Under the pieces are notes generated by a model. The model was not told the origin of the DNA. It made no database searches and worked only from the letters and a program-made list of their open reading frames with translations. The translations under genes were made by a program, and so were the position numbers. Source: Gp6-AA40 sp035492455 (lineage in GTDB: Bacteria > Acidobacteriota > Vicinamibacteria > Vicinamibacterales > UBA2999). Taken from it: a DNA stretch of 64,000 nt. The DNA lies in assembly GCA_035492455.1 (NCBI GenBank), contig DATJJE010000007.1, forward strand, positions 1 through 64,000. Direction: 5' to 3'. Shown here one piece after another: positions 41,516 to 49,706 of the stretch. The first letter of the stretch is position 1. Each line of letters opens with the position of its first letter.

Positions 41516-42589
41516 ATGAGCACATCAGCACGAGTCCGCCAGCGTGTCCAATACGTGCGCGCGTCCGACGGGACGCGGCTGGCGTGGGCCGATTCGGGCG
41601 CCGGCCCGCCGGTCGTAAAGGCCGCAAACTGGCTGACGCACCTCGAGTACGAGCTCGCGAGTCCGGTGTGGAAGCACTGGATTCAATTCTTCTCGAGTCA
41701 GACGCGCTTTATCCGCTTCGACGAACGCGGCTGCGGCATGAGCGAGTGGACGGCTCGCGAGCTCACGCTCGATCGATGGGTTTCCGATCTGGAGTCGATC
41801 ATCGAGGCGTCTGGCGAGACCGAACCGGTGACGCTGCTCGGTATCTCTCAAGGCGCGGCCACCTGCATCTCCTATGCGGTAAAACACCCTGATCGCGTCG
41901 CCCGGATGATTCTCTATGGCGGCTACGCGCGCGGAAAATTCCGGCGCGACGATCAGCTCACCGAGCGCGAGTACCGCGCCATCGTCGATCTGACGCGCGT
42001 CGGTTGGGGCCGCGACAACCCGGCGTTCCGCCAGCTGTTCACGTCACGCTTCATTCCGACGGGGACACACGAACAGATCGACTGGTTCAACGAGCTGTGC
42101 GCGAAAACGTCGACCGGCGATGTCGCGGCGGCGCTGTTCGAGGCGCGTGGCCACGTTGACGTCTCGAGCATTCTCGGCGACGTACGTACGCCGACGCTCG
42201 TTCTGCACGCGCGCGGTGACGAGATTACGAGGATTGATGAAGGACACCGGCTGGCCGCCGGCATTCCGGGCGCGCAGTTCGTCGAGCTCGACTCGCGCAA
42301 TCACGTGCTGCTGGAGCACGAGCCGGCGTGGACGCGGTTCTGCGACGCGATCGTCGAATTTCTCGGGCTGGACAAGGCGGCCGACGCGGCCGTATTTGCC
42401 TCGCTGTCGGGCCGCGAGCGGGAGATTCTCGGGCTGATTGCGGAGGGCCTGAGCAACACCGATATCGCGGACCGCCTCGCCATCAGCGAGAAAACGGTCC
42501 GTAATCACACCTCGAATGTCTTCGACAAGCTGGGAGTGTGGTCGCGCGCGCAGGCGATCGTCTTCGCGCGCGACCATGGGTTCAGGTAG
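41516..42589 (+). CDS. Alpha/beta hydrolase fused to a LuxR-type DNA-binding domain
   Basis: 357 residues, cytoplasmic. Residues about 12-285 form an alpha/beta-hydrolase fold with nucleophile elbow G109-I-S111-Q-G, acid D235 (HARGDE) and base H263 (DSRNHVLL). Residues about 294-350 form a GerE/LuxR helix-turn-helix: LSGREREILGLIAEGLSNTD then IADRLAISEKTVRNHTSNVF. No receiver domain is present, so the hydrolase part may sense or process a ligand that controls DNA binding. This arrangement is found in some bacteria as an adenylate-cyclase-adjacent or stand-alone regulator. It is divergent from mddA, with 123 bases between. Confidence 0.9.
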   Translation: MSTSARVRQRVQYVRASDGTRLAWADSGAGPPVVKAANWLTHLEYELASPVWKHWIQFFSSQTRFIRFDERGCGMSEWTARELTLDRWVSDLESIIEASGETEPVTLLGISQGAATCISYAVKHPDRVARMILYGGYARGKFRRDDQLTEREYRAIVDLTRVGWGRDNPAFRQLFTSRFIPTGTHEQIDWFNELCAKTSTGDVAAALFEARGHVDVSSILGDVRTPTLVLHARGDEITRIDEGHRLAAGIPGAQFVELDSRNHVLLEHEPAWTRFCDAIVEFLGLDKAADAAVFASLSGREREILGLIAEGLSNTDIADRLAISEKTVRNHTSNVFDKLGVWSRAQAIVFARDHGFR

Positions 42590-42592
42590 CGC

Positions 42593-43504
42593 TCAGTTCG
42601 TGCCGGCTGACGTCCTCACGTACTTGTTGAACCACTCGATGGTGCGGTTCCACGCGAAGTCGGCGGCGGCCTTGTTGTAGCGCTCGGGCGTCGCGTCGTT
42701 GTTGAAGCCGTGCACAGCGCCCTCGTAGATGTGCCCTTCGTGCGGCACGCCAGCCGCCGTCAGCGCCTTGTCGTAATCCGGCCACGTCGCCGCAAGCCGC
42801 GTGTCGAGCGCACCGTGGTGGACGAGAACGGCAGCTTTAATCTTCGGGATGTCGGCCGGCATCGGCACCGCGCCATAGAACGGCGCCACCGCGGCGATGT
42901 CGGCACCGAGGCGGACCGCCAGCGTGTTCGCAACGCCGCCGCCGAAGCAGAACCCGGTCGCGCCGATCTTGCCCGTGCAGTCGGGGCGATTCTTCAGCCA
43001 GTAGGCGGCCGCAACGAAGTCTTCCGTCATCTTGTTGCGATCCACCTTGCCGAACAGCTCGCCGCCCTTCACATCGTCACCCGGGTAGCCGCCGACAGAG
43101 GTGAGGCCATCCGGCGCGAACGCCATGAAGTTCATCAGGGCAAACCGGCGCGCGACGTCTTCCATGTGCGGGTTGAGACCACGGTTTTCGTGGACGATCA
43201 GCACGCCCGGCAGCTTCATGTCGAGCACGCTCTTCGGCCGCGCGAGGTAGCCCTTGATCGAGCCGTTGCCCATCGGCGACTGCACCGTCTCGTAGCTGGT
43301 CTTGAGGCGCTCGTCGGTCTTGCTCACCTGCTGGCCGGCGGCGTAATCGGGCATCAGCATGTCGATGATGGTCCCGGCCGCCAGACCACCCACGGCGAAT
43401 CTCCTCGCGCCGTCGAAGAACTCGCGGCGGCTGATGTGGCCGTGAATGAATTCGTTATAGAGCTGCACGGCCTCGGCCGGCAGCTTTGGTTTTCTCGGTT
43501 CCAT
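42593..43504 (-). CDS. Dienelactone hydrolase family protein with Tat-like signal
   Basis: 303 residues from the ATG at 43504, with AGGAG just upstream. The N-terminal region contains a twin-arginine segment SRREFFDGARRFAVGGLAAG at about 25-44, so export is likely though the charged segment is long. The triad is C186 (GFCFGGG), D234 (HGALDTR) and H265 (AVHGFNN), plus E106 in HENRGL that activates the Cys in this family. It cleaves dienelactone or related lactones and esters. It is convergent with the hydrolase-LuxR gene, and divergent from the PQQ dehydrogenase, whose product chemistry it may process. Confidence 0.9.
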   Translation of the reverse strand: MEPRKPKLPAEAVQLYNEFIHGHISRREFFDGARRFAVGGLAAGTIIDMLMPDYAAGQQVSKTDERLKTSYETVQSPMGNGSIKGYLARPKSVLDMKLPGVLIVHENRGLNPHMEDVARRFALMNFMAFAPDGLTSVGGYPGDDVKGGELFGKVDRNKMTEDFVAAAYWLKNRPDCTGKIGATGFCFGGGVANTLAVRLGADIAAVAPFYGAVPMPADIPKIKAAVLVHHGALDTRLAATWPDYDKALTAAGVPHEGHIYEGAVHGFNNDATPERYNKAAADFAWNRTIEWFNKYVRTSAGTN

Positions 43505-43585
43505 CTCGCTCTCCTCTTGAGGGCCGCGGTCGCGGCTTGTCCGCCGTAGCGCGAAGCGCGAAGGCGGAAAGAATACATCAAACGA

Positions 43586-43613
43586 TTGACAACAGCGCGG
43601 ACCGGACAATAAT
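43586..43613 (+). promoter_or_regulatory. Sigma-70-type promoter for the PQQ dehydrogenase
   Basis: TTGACA (43586-43591), a 16-base spacer, then AATAAT (43608-43613). The -35 box is perfect and the -10 differs by one base. It lies 51 bases before the ATG at 43664. Confidence 0.5.
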
Positions 43614-43663
43614 TCCCCCGCACCCCACGGCCCGGCCCGAAACAGCTTTCATCGGAGCACCTC

Positions 43664-45409
43664 ATGCCGAAATTCAGGACTCTTGTATGCGCGGTGACTG
43701 CCGGCGTTCTGATGGCCGCCATGCCGCTCGTTGCCCAGTACAAGATGACGGTCAACGGCGATCGCCTGATCAACGCGCAGAACGAGCCGCAGAACTGGTT
43801 GATGATGAATGGCGACTACGGCGCAACGCGCTATTCAAAGCTGACACAGATTAACCGCGAGAACGTCAAGAACCTGCGCATGGTGTGGGCGCTGGCGCTC
43901 GGCGGCATGCAGGACGTCGGGCAGAACGGCCCCGAAAACGAGGTGAACCCGCTCGTCGACAACGGTTTCATGTACACAACAGACGGCTGGGGAACGATCT
44001 ACAAGATCGACGCGCGCGACCCGGCGAAGGGGTCGTTTGCGTGGATCGCCGACCCCGGCGTGAAGCACCAGGGCAATCCGCCACGCACCCGCGGCATCGC
44101 GCTGTGGGAGGACCTGGTGATTGGCAACTTGCCCGACGGCCGCGTCATCGCCGTCAACCGCGACACCGGTGAGATCGTCTGGGACAAGGCGATTGCGAAG
44201 ACCGACGAATTCGGCAACCGCGAGCGCTTCTTCGCCGCGCCGATTACCGTCGACGGCAAGGTGATCATCGCCAACGGCGCCGGCGACGGGAAGACGCGCG
44301 GCTGGATCGCGGCGCTCGACGCGCGCACCGGCAACGAGCTGTGGCGCTGGTACGCCATTCCGAAGCCCGGCGATCCGGGCAGCGAAACGTGGAAGGACAA
44401 GAACAACGCGTGGAAGACGGGCGGCGCCGGCCTGTGGCAGACGGGTTCCTACGATCCCGCGACGCGGTTGACGATCTGGGGAACGGGCAATCCCATCCCT
44501 CAGTACGATCCGCAAGCGCGACCCGGTGACAACCTCTACACCAATTCCGTCGTTGCGTTGAACATCGACACGGGCAAGCTCGCCTGGTACTTCCAATACA
44601 CGCCGAACGACTCGTGGGACTACGACGAAGTCGGCATCCACATGCTGTACGACACGCTCATCGACGGACAGATGCGCAAGGTCGTCGGCCACTTCGCACG
44701 CAACGGCTTCTACTACTCGCTCGACCGCACCAACGGAAAGTTCATCAAGGGCACGCAGTACGTCAACGATCTGAACTGGACGAAAGGCCTCAATCAGAAG
44801 ACAGGTCTTCCCGTCGAATACGACCCGAAGCTGGATGTGCAGACCTACAACCCCGACGCACGCGCGCTGCGCGGCGACGGCACGAAGCGCACCTGCCCGA
44901 CGTGGCACGGCGGGATCGCGCATCAGCCCACGGCCTACAATCCGGCGAAGAATATCGCCTACGGCGTCGGCATCGAAGGATGCTTCTCATCGAACGGCGC
45001 AGCGGTCGCGTTCCTGTCAGCCAACGGCGGCATCGACGAGAAGAAGAGCGAGAAGCGTACTTACAGCAGCGACCTGTACTACGGCGCGGTCACCGCGTTC
45101 GACACGGTGAAGCACAAGGTCGTGGCAAAGGCGATCACCGACATCGAGATTCGCTCAGGGGCGATCGACACGGCAGGCGGCGTGCTCTTCACGGCGCTGC
45201 AGGACGGCTGGGTCGTCGCCTACAACGACGAAACACTCGAGGAGCTGTGGCGCTTCAATGTCGGCACCGCTCTCAAGGGAGCGCCGGTCACCTACGCCAT
45301 AGGCGCGAAGCAGTACCTCGCGGTCCAGGCGGGCGGTCGGCATCTGCACCCTGTCAAGTTCGACGGGTTCCAGGATGCGAGCTACATGTTCGTATTCGCG
45401 TTGAACTAG
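43664..45409 (+). CDS. Secreted PQQ-dependent (quinoprotein) dehydrogenase
   Basis: 581 residues with a signal peptide to about 25. An eight-bladed quinoprotein propeller is shown by W-motif blades such as MVWALALGGM, GTIYKIDARDPAKGSFAW, ALDARTGNELWRWYAI and ALNIDTGKLAWYFQYTPND. SWDYDEV (near 318-324) matches the block holding the catalytic Asp of alcohol dehydrogenases, and calcium ligands are expected around it. No adjacent Cys-Cys pair exists, so the vicinal disulfide of methanol dehydrogenases is missing. It oxidises an alcohol or polyol in the periplasm. The cytochrome c at 45406, convergent and overlapping by four bases, is a plausible acceptor. Confidence 0.85.
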   Translation: MPKFRTLVCAVTAGVLMAAMPLVAQYKMTVNGDRLINAQNEPQNWLMMNGDYGATRYSKLTQINRENVKNLRMVWALALGGMQDVGQNGPENEVNPLVDNGFMYTTDGWGTIYKIDARDPAKGSFAWIADPGVKHQGNPPRTRGIALWEDLVIGNLPDGRVIAVNRDTGEIVWDKAIAKTDEFGNRERFFAAPITVDGKVIIANGAGDGKTRGWIAALDARTGNELWRWYAIPKPGDPGSETWKDKNNAWKTGGAGLWQTGSYDPATRLTIWGTGNPIPQYDPQARPGDNLYTNSVVALNIDTGKLAWYFQYTPNDSWDYDEVGIHMLYDTLIDGQMRKVVGHFARNGFYYSLDRTNGKFIKGTQYVNDLNWTKGLNQKTGLPVEYDPKLDVQTYNPDARALRGDGTKRTCPTWHGGIAHQPTAYNPAKNIAYGVGIEGCFSSNGAAVAFLSANGGIDEKKSEKRTYSSDLYYGAVTAFDTVKHKVVAKAITDIEIRSGAIDTAGGVLFTALQDGWVVAYNDETLEELWRFNVGTALKGAPVTYAIGAKQYLAVQAGGRHLHPVKFDGFQDASYMFVFALN

Positions 45410-45936
45410 TTCGGCAACTGCTTACAGACGTCCGCGTCCTCGTCCCAGAACTGGACGCATTTGGCGTGGTCCATCGGCCCCTGGCCGACGATGCGCGCGA
45501 GCATGAAGTCGACGATCAGATCGATTTCGCGCTGCTGGAGGGTGGCCGGCGGATCGGGCATGCGCGTCGCATACGTCTTCAGATCCGCCTGCGTTTTTCC
45601 GTAACAGCGGCCGTCGGTGTAGGCGAACTTGTCGAACGCCGGCATCTGAGAATTGAGCCGGCCGCACTTGACTGTCATCACGAGACCCGCGCGCGGTAGT
45701 TTCGTCTCGCGCAGGTTCGCGCCGTCAGGCATCTGGTTGTCGGTCTTGTGCCCGTCGCCGCTCCACCCGTGACATGCCTGGCAATTCCCCTTTTGCTCGA
45801 AGAGCCGCCTGCCTTCCGCGATGTCCGACGGATCAGGCGTCGTGCTCTGCGCCGCAACACGTGCGGCCGATGCTCCTGCCAATGCGATCAGGAGCACGGC
45901 CGCTCCGGCGGTGATCGCTCGTCTACCACGGCTCAT
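45406..45936 (-). CDS. Exported cytochrome c
   Basis: 176 residues with a signal peptide to about 30. One class I heme site C-Q-A-C-H (near 52-56) is followed by GWSGDGHK. The axial Met is likely in RLNSQMPAFDKFAY near 94-107. Extra cysteines (VKCGRL, GRCYGK, AKCVQF, DVCKQ) may form disulfides. It carries electrons from a periplasmic dehydrogenase such as the PQQ enzyme next door. Its ATG overlaps the stop of the upstream large hydrolase gene by four bases, so they form an operon. Its end overlaps the end of the PQQ gene. Confidence 0.85.
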   Translation of the reverse strand: MSRGRRAITAGAAVLLIALAGASAARVAAQSTTPDPSDIAEGRRLFEQKGNCQACHGWSGDGHKTDNQMPDGANLRETKLPRAGLVMTVKCGRLNSQMPAFDKFAYTDGRCYGKTQADLKTYATRMPDPPATLQQREIDLIVDFMLARIVGQGPMDHAKCVQFWDEDADVCKQLPN

Positions 45937-47996
45937 TGCGTCTGTTGACTGGCGCGACCGCTGGCAGCCACTTTCTGCCAGAGGCGCAGCATGCGCTGCC
46001 CGTATGCGTCGGCATCTTCACGCAGCATGTACCGCTTGGCGACCAGGTCGTCGATGGCTTGTTTCGCGGCGGCAGCGTAAACCTCGACCGACGCGTAGCG
46101 CTCTTCAATCGAAAGCCGCGGGTCGCCGGACGCAAGGCGCTCGGCCTTCGTCTTCGGAAACGCAATCATCTGGCCGGTGCCTTCACACCCATCGTTGGCC
46201 TGCGGCCCGGAACGCAGCGACCATCCGGTATACGTGGCAAGCGGCACCCTGACATCCGGCAGCCGTACGCCCGCGATGTCGTTGCCGTCCGCATCCGTCT
46301 TCGGAACGTAAGTCGGATAAATCGGACCATTCGCAGGGTTGTCGAACATCGGCGGCGTGATGACCGGCGGATTGACGGTCATGATCCCTGTGTCGTAGTA
46401 GCGCGGGCCATAGTTCAGCAGATACCGTGTCGACTTCAGGCCCGTGTATGTAACGCTCGGAATCTTCGGGAAACCCTGCGTCTGCTGCGGCATTGGCGGC
46501 ACGAGCGTGCCGTCGGCGAGGCGAGGCACCATGCTGGGTGGCGGCGCGACTCCTTTCGACGCCCACTGATCGAGTGCTTCCCACAACGCCCGCTGCACAG
46601 GGCCCGAGTCGAGCGGGTTGCCGAATTGCTGGCACGCGCCCTTCGCATCGCCGTTGCCCGTGCCATGCTGCATGCTCGAGATGAAGTAGAGGCGCGTCAT
46701 CGGGTGATCCGGGAGATCCATCTTTCCCGCCGGATCGGTATGGAACAACGACGCGCCCTTCACCCAGTATTCATTCGCTGAGTAGATCTCCATCGCCAGC
46801 GGACACGTATTCGTCTTCGAGCATGCATCGTAGCGGCCCGCCGTTTTGCCGCTGATCGGATCCTTCAGCCGCTGGTTCGCGAATGGAAACACACCTTCTA
46901 CGTACAGCTGGTCCTGACGATTGCGCTCCGTTCGCCCGGGCTGCGAAAAGCGCGAATTCATGTTGATGCCGTCGGCAGCCGCAATCCACTGCAGCATGCC
47001 GTCGAAGACGATCTTGCCGTTCTCGGCCTGGTTGAACCCGAGGGCTCGAAAGTCGTTCAGCATGCGCCCTGGCTGCGATTGCACCTCTGTGTAGATGCGC
47101 GTGATGTCGCCCGCCATCGGATTCGCCGAGCCGCTCTCGTCGGCTTTTTCGTAGCGAAGGAACGCGTTGAAATCGCGGACGGCCGCGAAGCCGACGCCGT
47201 TGACGGTCGGATCCTTGGCCGTATAGGAGAACTCGTAGATGTCGCCCTGCGTGAACCGCGTGCCCGCGGGCAGCAGATGAATGGACGTTCCCTTGGCGTC
47301 GTACGCCCACCCGTTTACCGGGATCGCCTGCGGCACATCGTCGAGATGCACACGATGCGTGAGCGTCGCTTTCGTCTGATCGAGCGCCGCGGGCGGATAG
47401 TTCAGCTCATATGACGCCGCGCCGCTGACGATGTATTCGTAGGACGGACCGGTGATCGATGACCCGTCAGGGTTCTTCGCCACCGGCAGGGTGATGGTGG
47501 TGTTGTAGTCCTCGCTGTCCGTGCCCGCGCTGAAATCCCATCCGCTCCACACCATCGTGTAGCCGCGCGGTGGCAGGAACAGGTTCGCAAGTTCCTGCGG
47601 ATTGGCCACCGAGCCCGGGTCGTTGGTGCCAGCCCCTCGGTTCAGCGATCCGTGCGTCTTCCGCCCGCGGTTGGGCGGCTCGTACATCACCTTGTGATTG
47701 CCCTTGCTCAGATCGATCGGCTTCAGGATGTAGAAATCGACCGCATACTCCACCTTGCCGCGCGCGTTGCGCGGTGCGAGCTTGATGTCGACGATCACGG
47801 CGTTTTTTGGATCGTTGGGATCGAGCTCGCCGTACGCTTTGCCGACCACCTTTTCATACTGCCCAACGCCGGGGAAGGTGTAGCCGCCGAAGGTCGGCGA
47901 CTCCTTGGTGACGATCTTCAGCTTCGTAATGCGCGCGTCGGCTGCGGACGCAGCGACGAGCAGAAGGGCTGCGGCGAGAACGGCTTTCATGCGCAT
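45933..47996 (-). CDS. Large secreted alpha/beta-hydrolase-domain protein
   Basis: 687 residues with a signal peptide to about 22; a second in-frame ATG two codons in is equally possible. It matches the family annotated as alpha/beta hydrolase domain-containing proteins: blocks VMYEPPNRGRKTHGSLNRG, LFLPPRGYTMVWSGWDFSAG near 139-158, GFAAVRDFNAFLRYEK near 259-274, RMLNDFRALGFNQAENGKIV near 307-326 and LYFISSMQHGTGNGDAKGAC near 420-439. The G-F-x-x-x-R-D and H-G-T segments may carry catalytic residues; family members have no well-known substrate. Two cysteines in CSKTNTC may pair. It is cotranslated with the cytochrome c downstream. Confidence 0.75.
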   Translation of the reverse strand: MRMKAVLAAALLLVAASAADARITKLKIVTKESPTFGGYTFPGVGQYEKVVGKAYGELDPNDPKNAVIVDIKLAPRNARGKVEYAVDFYILKPIDLSKGNHKVMYEPPNRGRKTHGSLNRGAGTNDPGSVANPQELANLFLPPRGYTMVWSGWDFSAGTDSEDYNTTITLPVAKNPDGSSITGPSYEYIVSGAASYELNYPPAALDQTKATLTHRVHLDDVPQAIPVNGWAYDAKGTSIHLLPAGTRFTQGDIYEFSYTAKDPTVNGVGFAAVRDFNAFLRYEKADESGSANPMAGDITRIYTEVQSQPGRMLNDFRALGFNQAENGKIVFDGMLQWIAAADGINMNSRFSQPGRTERNRQDQLYVEGVFPFANQRLKDPISGKTAGRYDACSKTNTCPLAMEIYSANEYWVKGASLFHTDPAGKMDLPDHPMTRLYFISSMQHGTGNGDAKGACQQFGNPLDSGPVQRALWEALDQWASKGVAPPPSMVPRLADGTLVPPMPQQTQGFPKIPSVTYTGLKSTRYLLNYGPRYYDTGIMTVNPPVITPPMFDNPANGPIYPTYVPKTDADGNDIAGVRLPDVRVPLATYTGWSLRSGPQANDGCEGTGQMIAFPKTKAERLASGDPRLSIEERYASVEVYAAAAKQAIDDLVAKRYMLREDADAYGQRMLRLWQKVAASGRASQQTQ

Positions 47997-48036
47997 GGCG
48001 GCCGAAGTTTACCGCGTTTCTGATTAAATACCGGCC

Positions 48037-49326
48037 ATGCGGCAGAGGCAGGCGGTCGCGTCCGAGCGCCCGGTCAACACCGCCGGGCAGGTGTTGTTTG
48101 CGAGCCTGATCGGCACAACGATCGAGTTCTTCGACTTCTATATCTACGCCACCGCCGCCGTCCTCGTGTTCCCACGGCTGTTTTTTCCGTCCACCGATCC
48201 GGCGTCGGGCATCCTCGCTTCGCTGGCCACCTTCGCCATCGCGTTCATCGCGCGGCCAATCGGGTCGGCGCTCTTCGGCCACTTCGGCGACCGTATCGGC
48301 CGCAAGGCCACGCTCGTTGCCGCGCTGCTGACGATGGGCATCTCAACCGTGGCGATCGGCGTGTTGCCCACCTACGCCACGATTGGCGTCGCCGCGCCGG
48401 CGCTGCTGTCGCTCTGCCGGTTCGGCCAGGGGCTCGGGCTTGGAGGCGAGTGGGGCGGCGCGGTGCTGCTCGCGGTGGAAAACGCGCCGCCGAATCGCCG
48501 CGCGTGGTATGGCATGTTCCCGCAGCTCGGCGCGCCGATCGGTTTCTTCTTTTCCGGCAGCGTGTTTCTTTTTCTGACCGAGGGCCTTACCAACGACCAG
48601 TTCTTCGCGTTCGGCTGGCGGCTGCCCTTTCTCTTCAGCGCCGCTCTCGTGCTTGTCGGCCTTTACGTCCGGCTCACGATTTCGGAAACGCCGGTGTTCC
48701 GCGCCGCGCTCGCGCGCGAACAGCGTGTAAGCCTGCCGATGGCGGTCGTCTTCCGCGACCATTTCGGCACGCTCGTCGCCGGCATCCTCGTCTCGCTGGC
48801 GACGTTCGTGCTCTTCTACCTGATGACCGTGTTCGCGCTGTCGTGGGGCACCACCGCGCTGCACTACAGCCGCGCGACATTCCTCCTCATCCAGCTCGTT
48901 GGCATCGTCTTTTTCGCGGCAACGATTCCGGCCAGCGCCGTGCTGGCCGAACGCGGACGCCGGGCGACGCTCATCTGGGTGACGGTCGCAATTGCTGTCT
49001 TCGGCCTCGTGCTCGCCCCGATGTTGTCGTCGGGAATAACGGGCGCAACGCTGGCGATGATCCTCGGCCTGTCTCTGATGGGACTGACCTACGGACCCCT
49101 GGGCACGACACTCTCTGAACTGTTTCCCACCGCCGTGCGCTACACCGGCAGCTCGCTGACGTTCAATCTCGCGGGTATCTTCGGCGCGTCGCTCGCGCCG
49201 TACATCGCCACCTATCTCGCCACAAAATACGGTCTGCAGTACGTCGGCTACTACCTGACTGGAGCGGCGCTCCTCACATTGATCGGCCTGCTCGCCACCC
49301 GCGAAACCCGCGACCGCCAGTTGTAA
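48037..49326 (+). CDS. MFS transporter, metabolite:H+ symporter (MHS) type
   Basis: 429 residues with about twelve membrane helices. Hallmarks of the MHS branch are GTTIEFFDFYIYATAAVLVF in helix 1 (near 24-43), the loop motif GHFGDRIGRKATLVAAL near 80-96 and the helix-4 block GLGLGGEWGGAVLLAVENAP near 132-151. TAVRYTGSSLTFNLAGIFGA near 366 is also typical. Members import shikimate, ketoglutarate, proline/betaine or other organic acids. The ATG lacks a good ribosome-binding site. It is divergent from the large hydrolase gene with 40 bases between. A palindromic heptad array follows its stop. Confidence 0.85.
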   Translation: MRQRQAVASERPVNTAGQVLFASLIGTTIEFFDFYIYATAAVLVFPRLFFPSTDPASGILASLATFAIAFIARPIGSALFGHFGDRIGRKATLVAALLTMGISTVAIGVLPTYATIGVAAPALLSLCRFGQGLGLGGEWGGAVLLAVENAPPNRRAWYGMFPQLGAPIGFFFSGSVFLFLTEGLTNDQFFAFGWRLPFLFSAALVLVGLYVRLTISETPVFRAALAREQRVSLPMAVVFRDHFGTLVAGILVSLATFVLFYLMTVFALSWGTTALHYSRATFLLIQLVGIVFFAATIPASAVLAERGRRATLIWVTVAIAVFGLVLAPMLSSGITGATLAMILGLSLMGLTYGPLGTTLSELFPTAVRYTGSSLTFNLAGIFGASLAPYIATYLATKYGLQYVGYYLTGAALLTLIGLLATRETRDRQL

Positions 49327-49396
49327 GACTCCCGACTTCCAATTTCCAACTTCCACCAACGAATTTGCGAGTTGGGACTTGGAACTTGGGAGTTAA
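49327..49396. repeat. 7-bp-period array folded as an imperfect palindrome
   Basis: Left arm heptads gactccc, gacttcc, aatttcc, aacttcc (49327-49354). Right arm gagttgg, gacttgg, aacttgg, gagttaa (49369-49396). The arms are complementary with a 14-base centre. It begins one base after the MFS stop and could act as a terminator or mRNA-stabilising stem. Confidence 0.75.
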
Positions 49397-49449
49397 TCGT
49401 CGTATTCCTTCGGTTTTAAGGCGGTACCTGCCTTGCCTCGACTTCGGCC

Positions 49450-49647
49450 ATGCCTTTCATCCCCCCACGAAAGACACACCACCAGGATGGCATGCTCGTC
49501 GCCGGTGCCATCGCCGCCGCGGCCGCGACGGCGCTGATCTTCTTCGCCGCTTCGCGCACACCGGTCACACACGACGATGGTGGGAAGCGTCCGTCCCGCG
49601 CCGCCATCAACGCCGCAGAAGAACGCGCCATCTGGTTGCGCAAGTAG
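49450..49647 (+). CDS. Possible small membrane protein
   Basis: 65 codons. The product has a basic N-terminus, one clear hydrophobic helix (about 15-34: MLVAGAIAAAAATALIFFAA) and a charged C-terminal tail. There is no Shine-Dalgarno sequence and I recognise no family, so this may be chance coding in GC-rich DNA. It is the only credible gene in the gap before the kinase and would be a single-pass protein with the tail outside the membrane core. Confidence 0.35.
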   Translation: MPFIPPRKTHHQDGMLVAGAIAAAAATALIFFAASRTPVTHDDGGKRPSRAAINAAEERAIWLRK

Positions 49648-49706
49648 ACGACGTTCGCTGATGCGTGCTTGCCCCGCGTGAGTCGAGGGGGATATAACCG
49701 CCCCTG

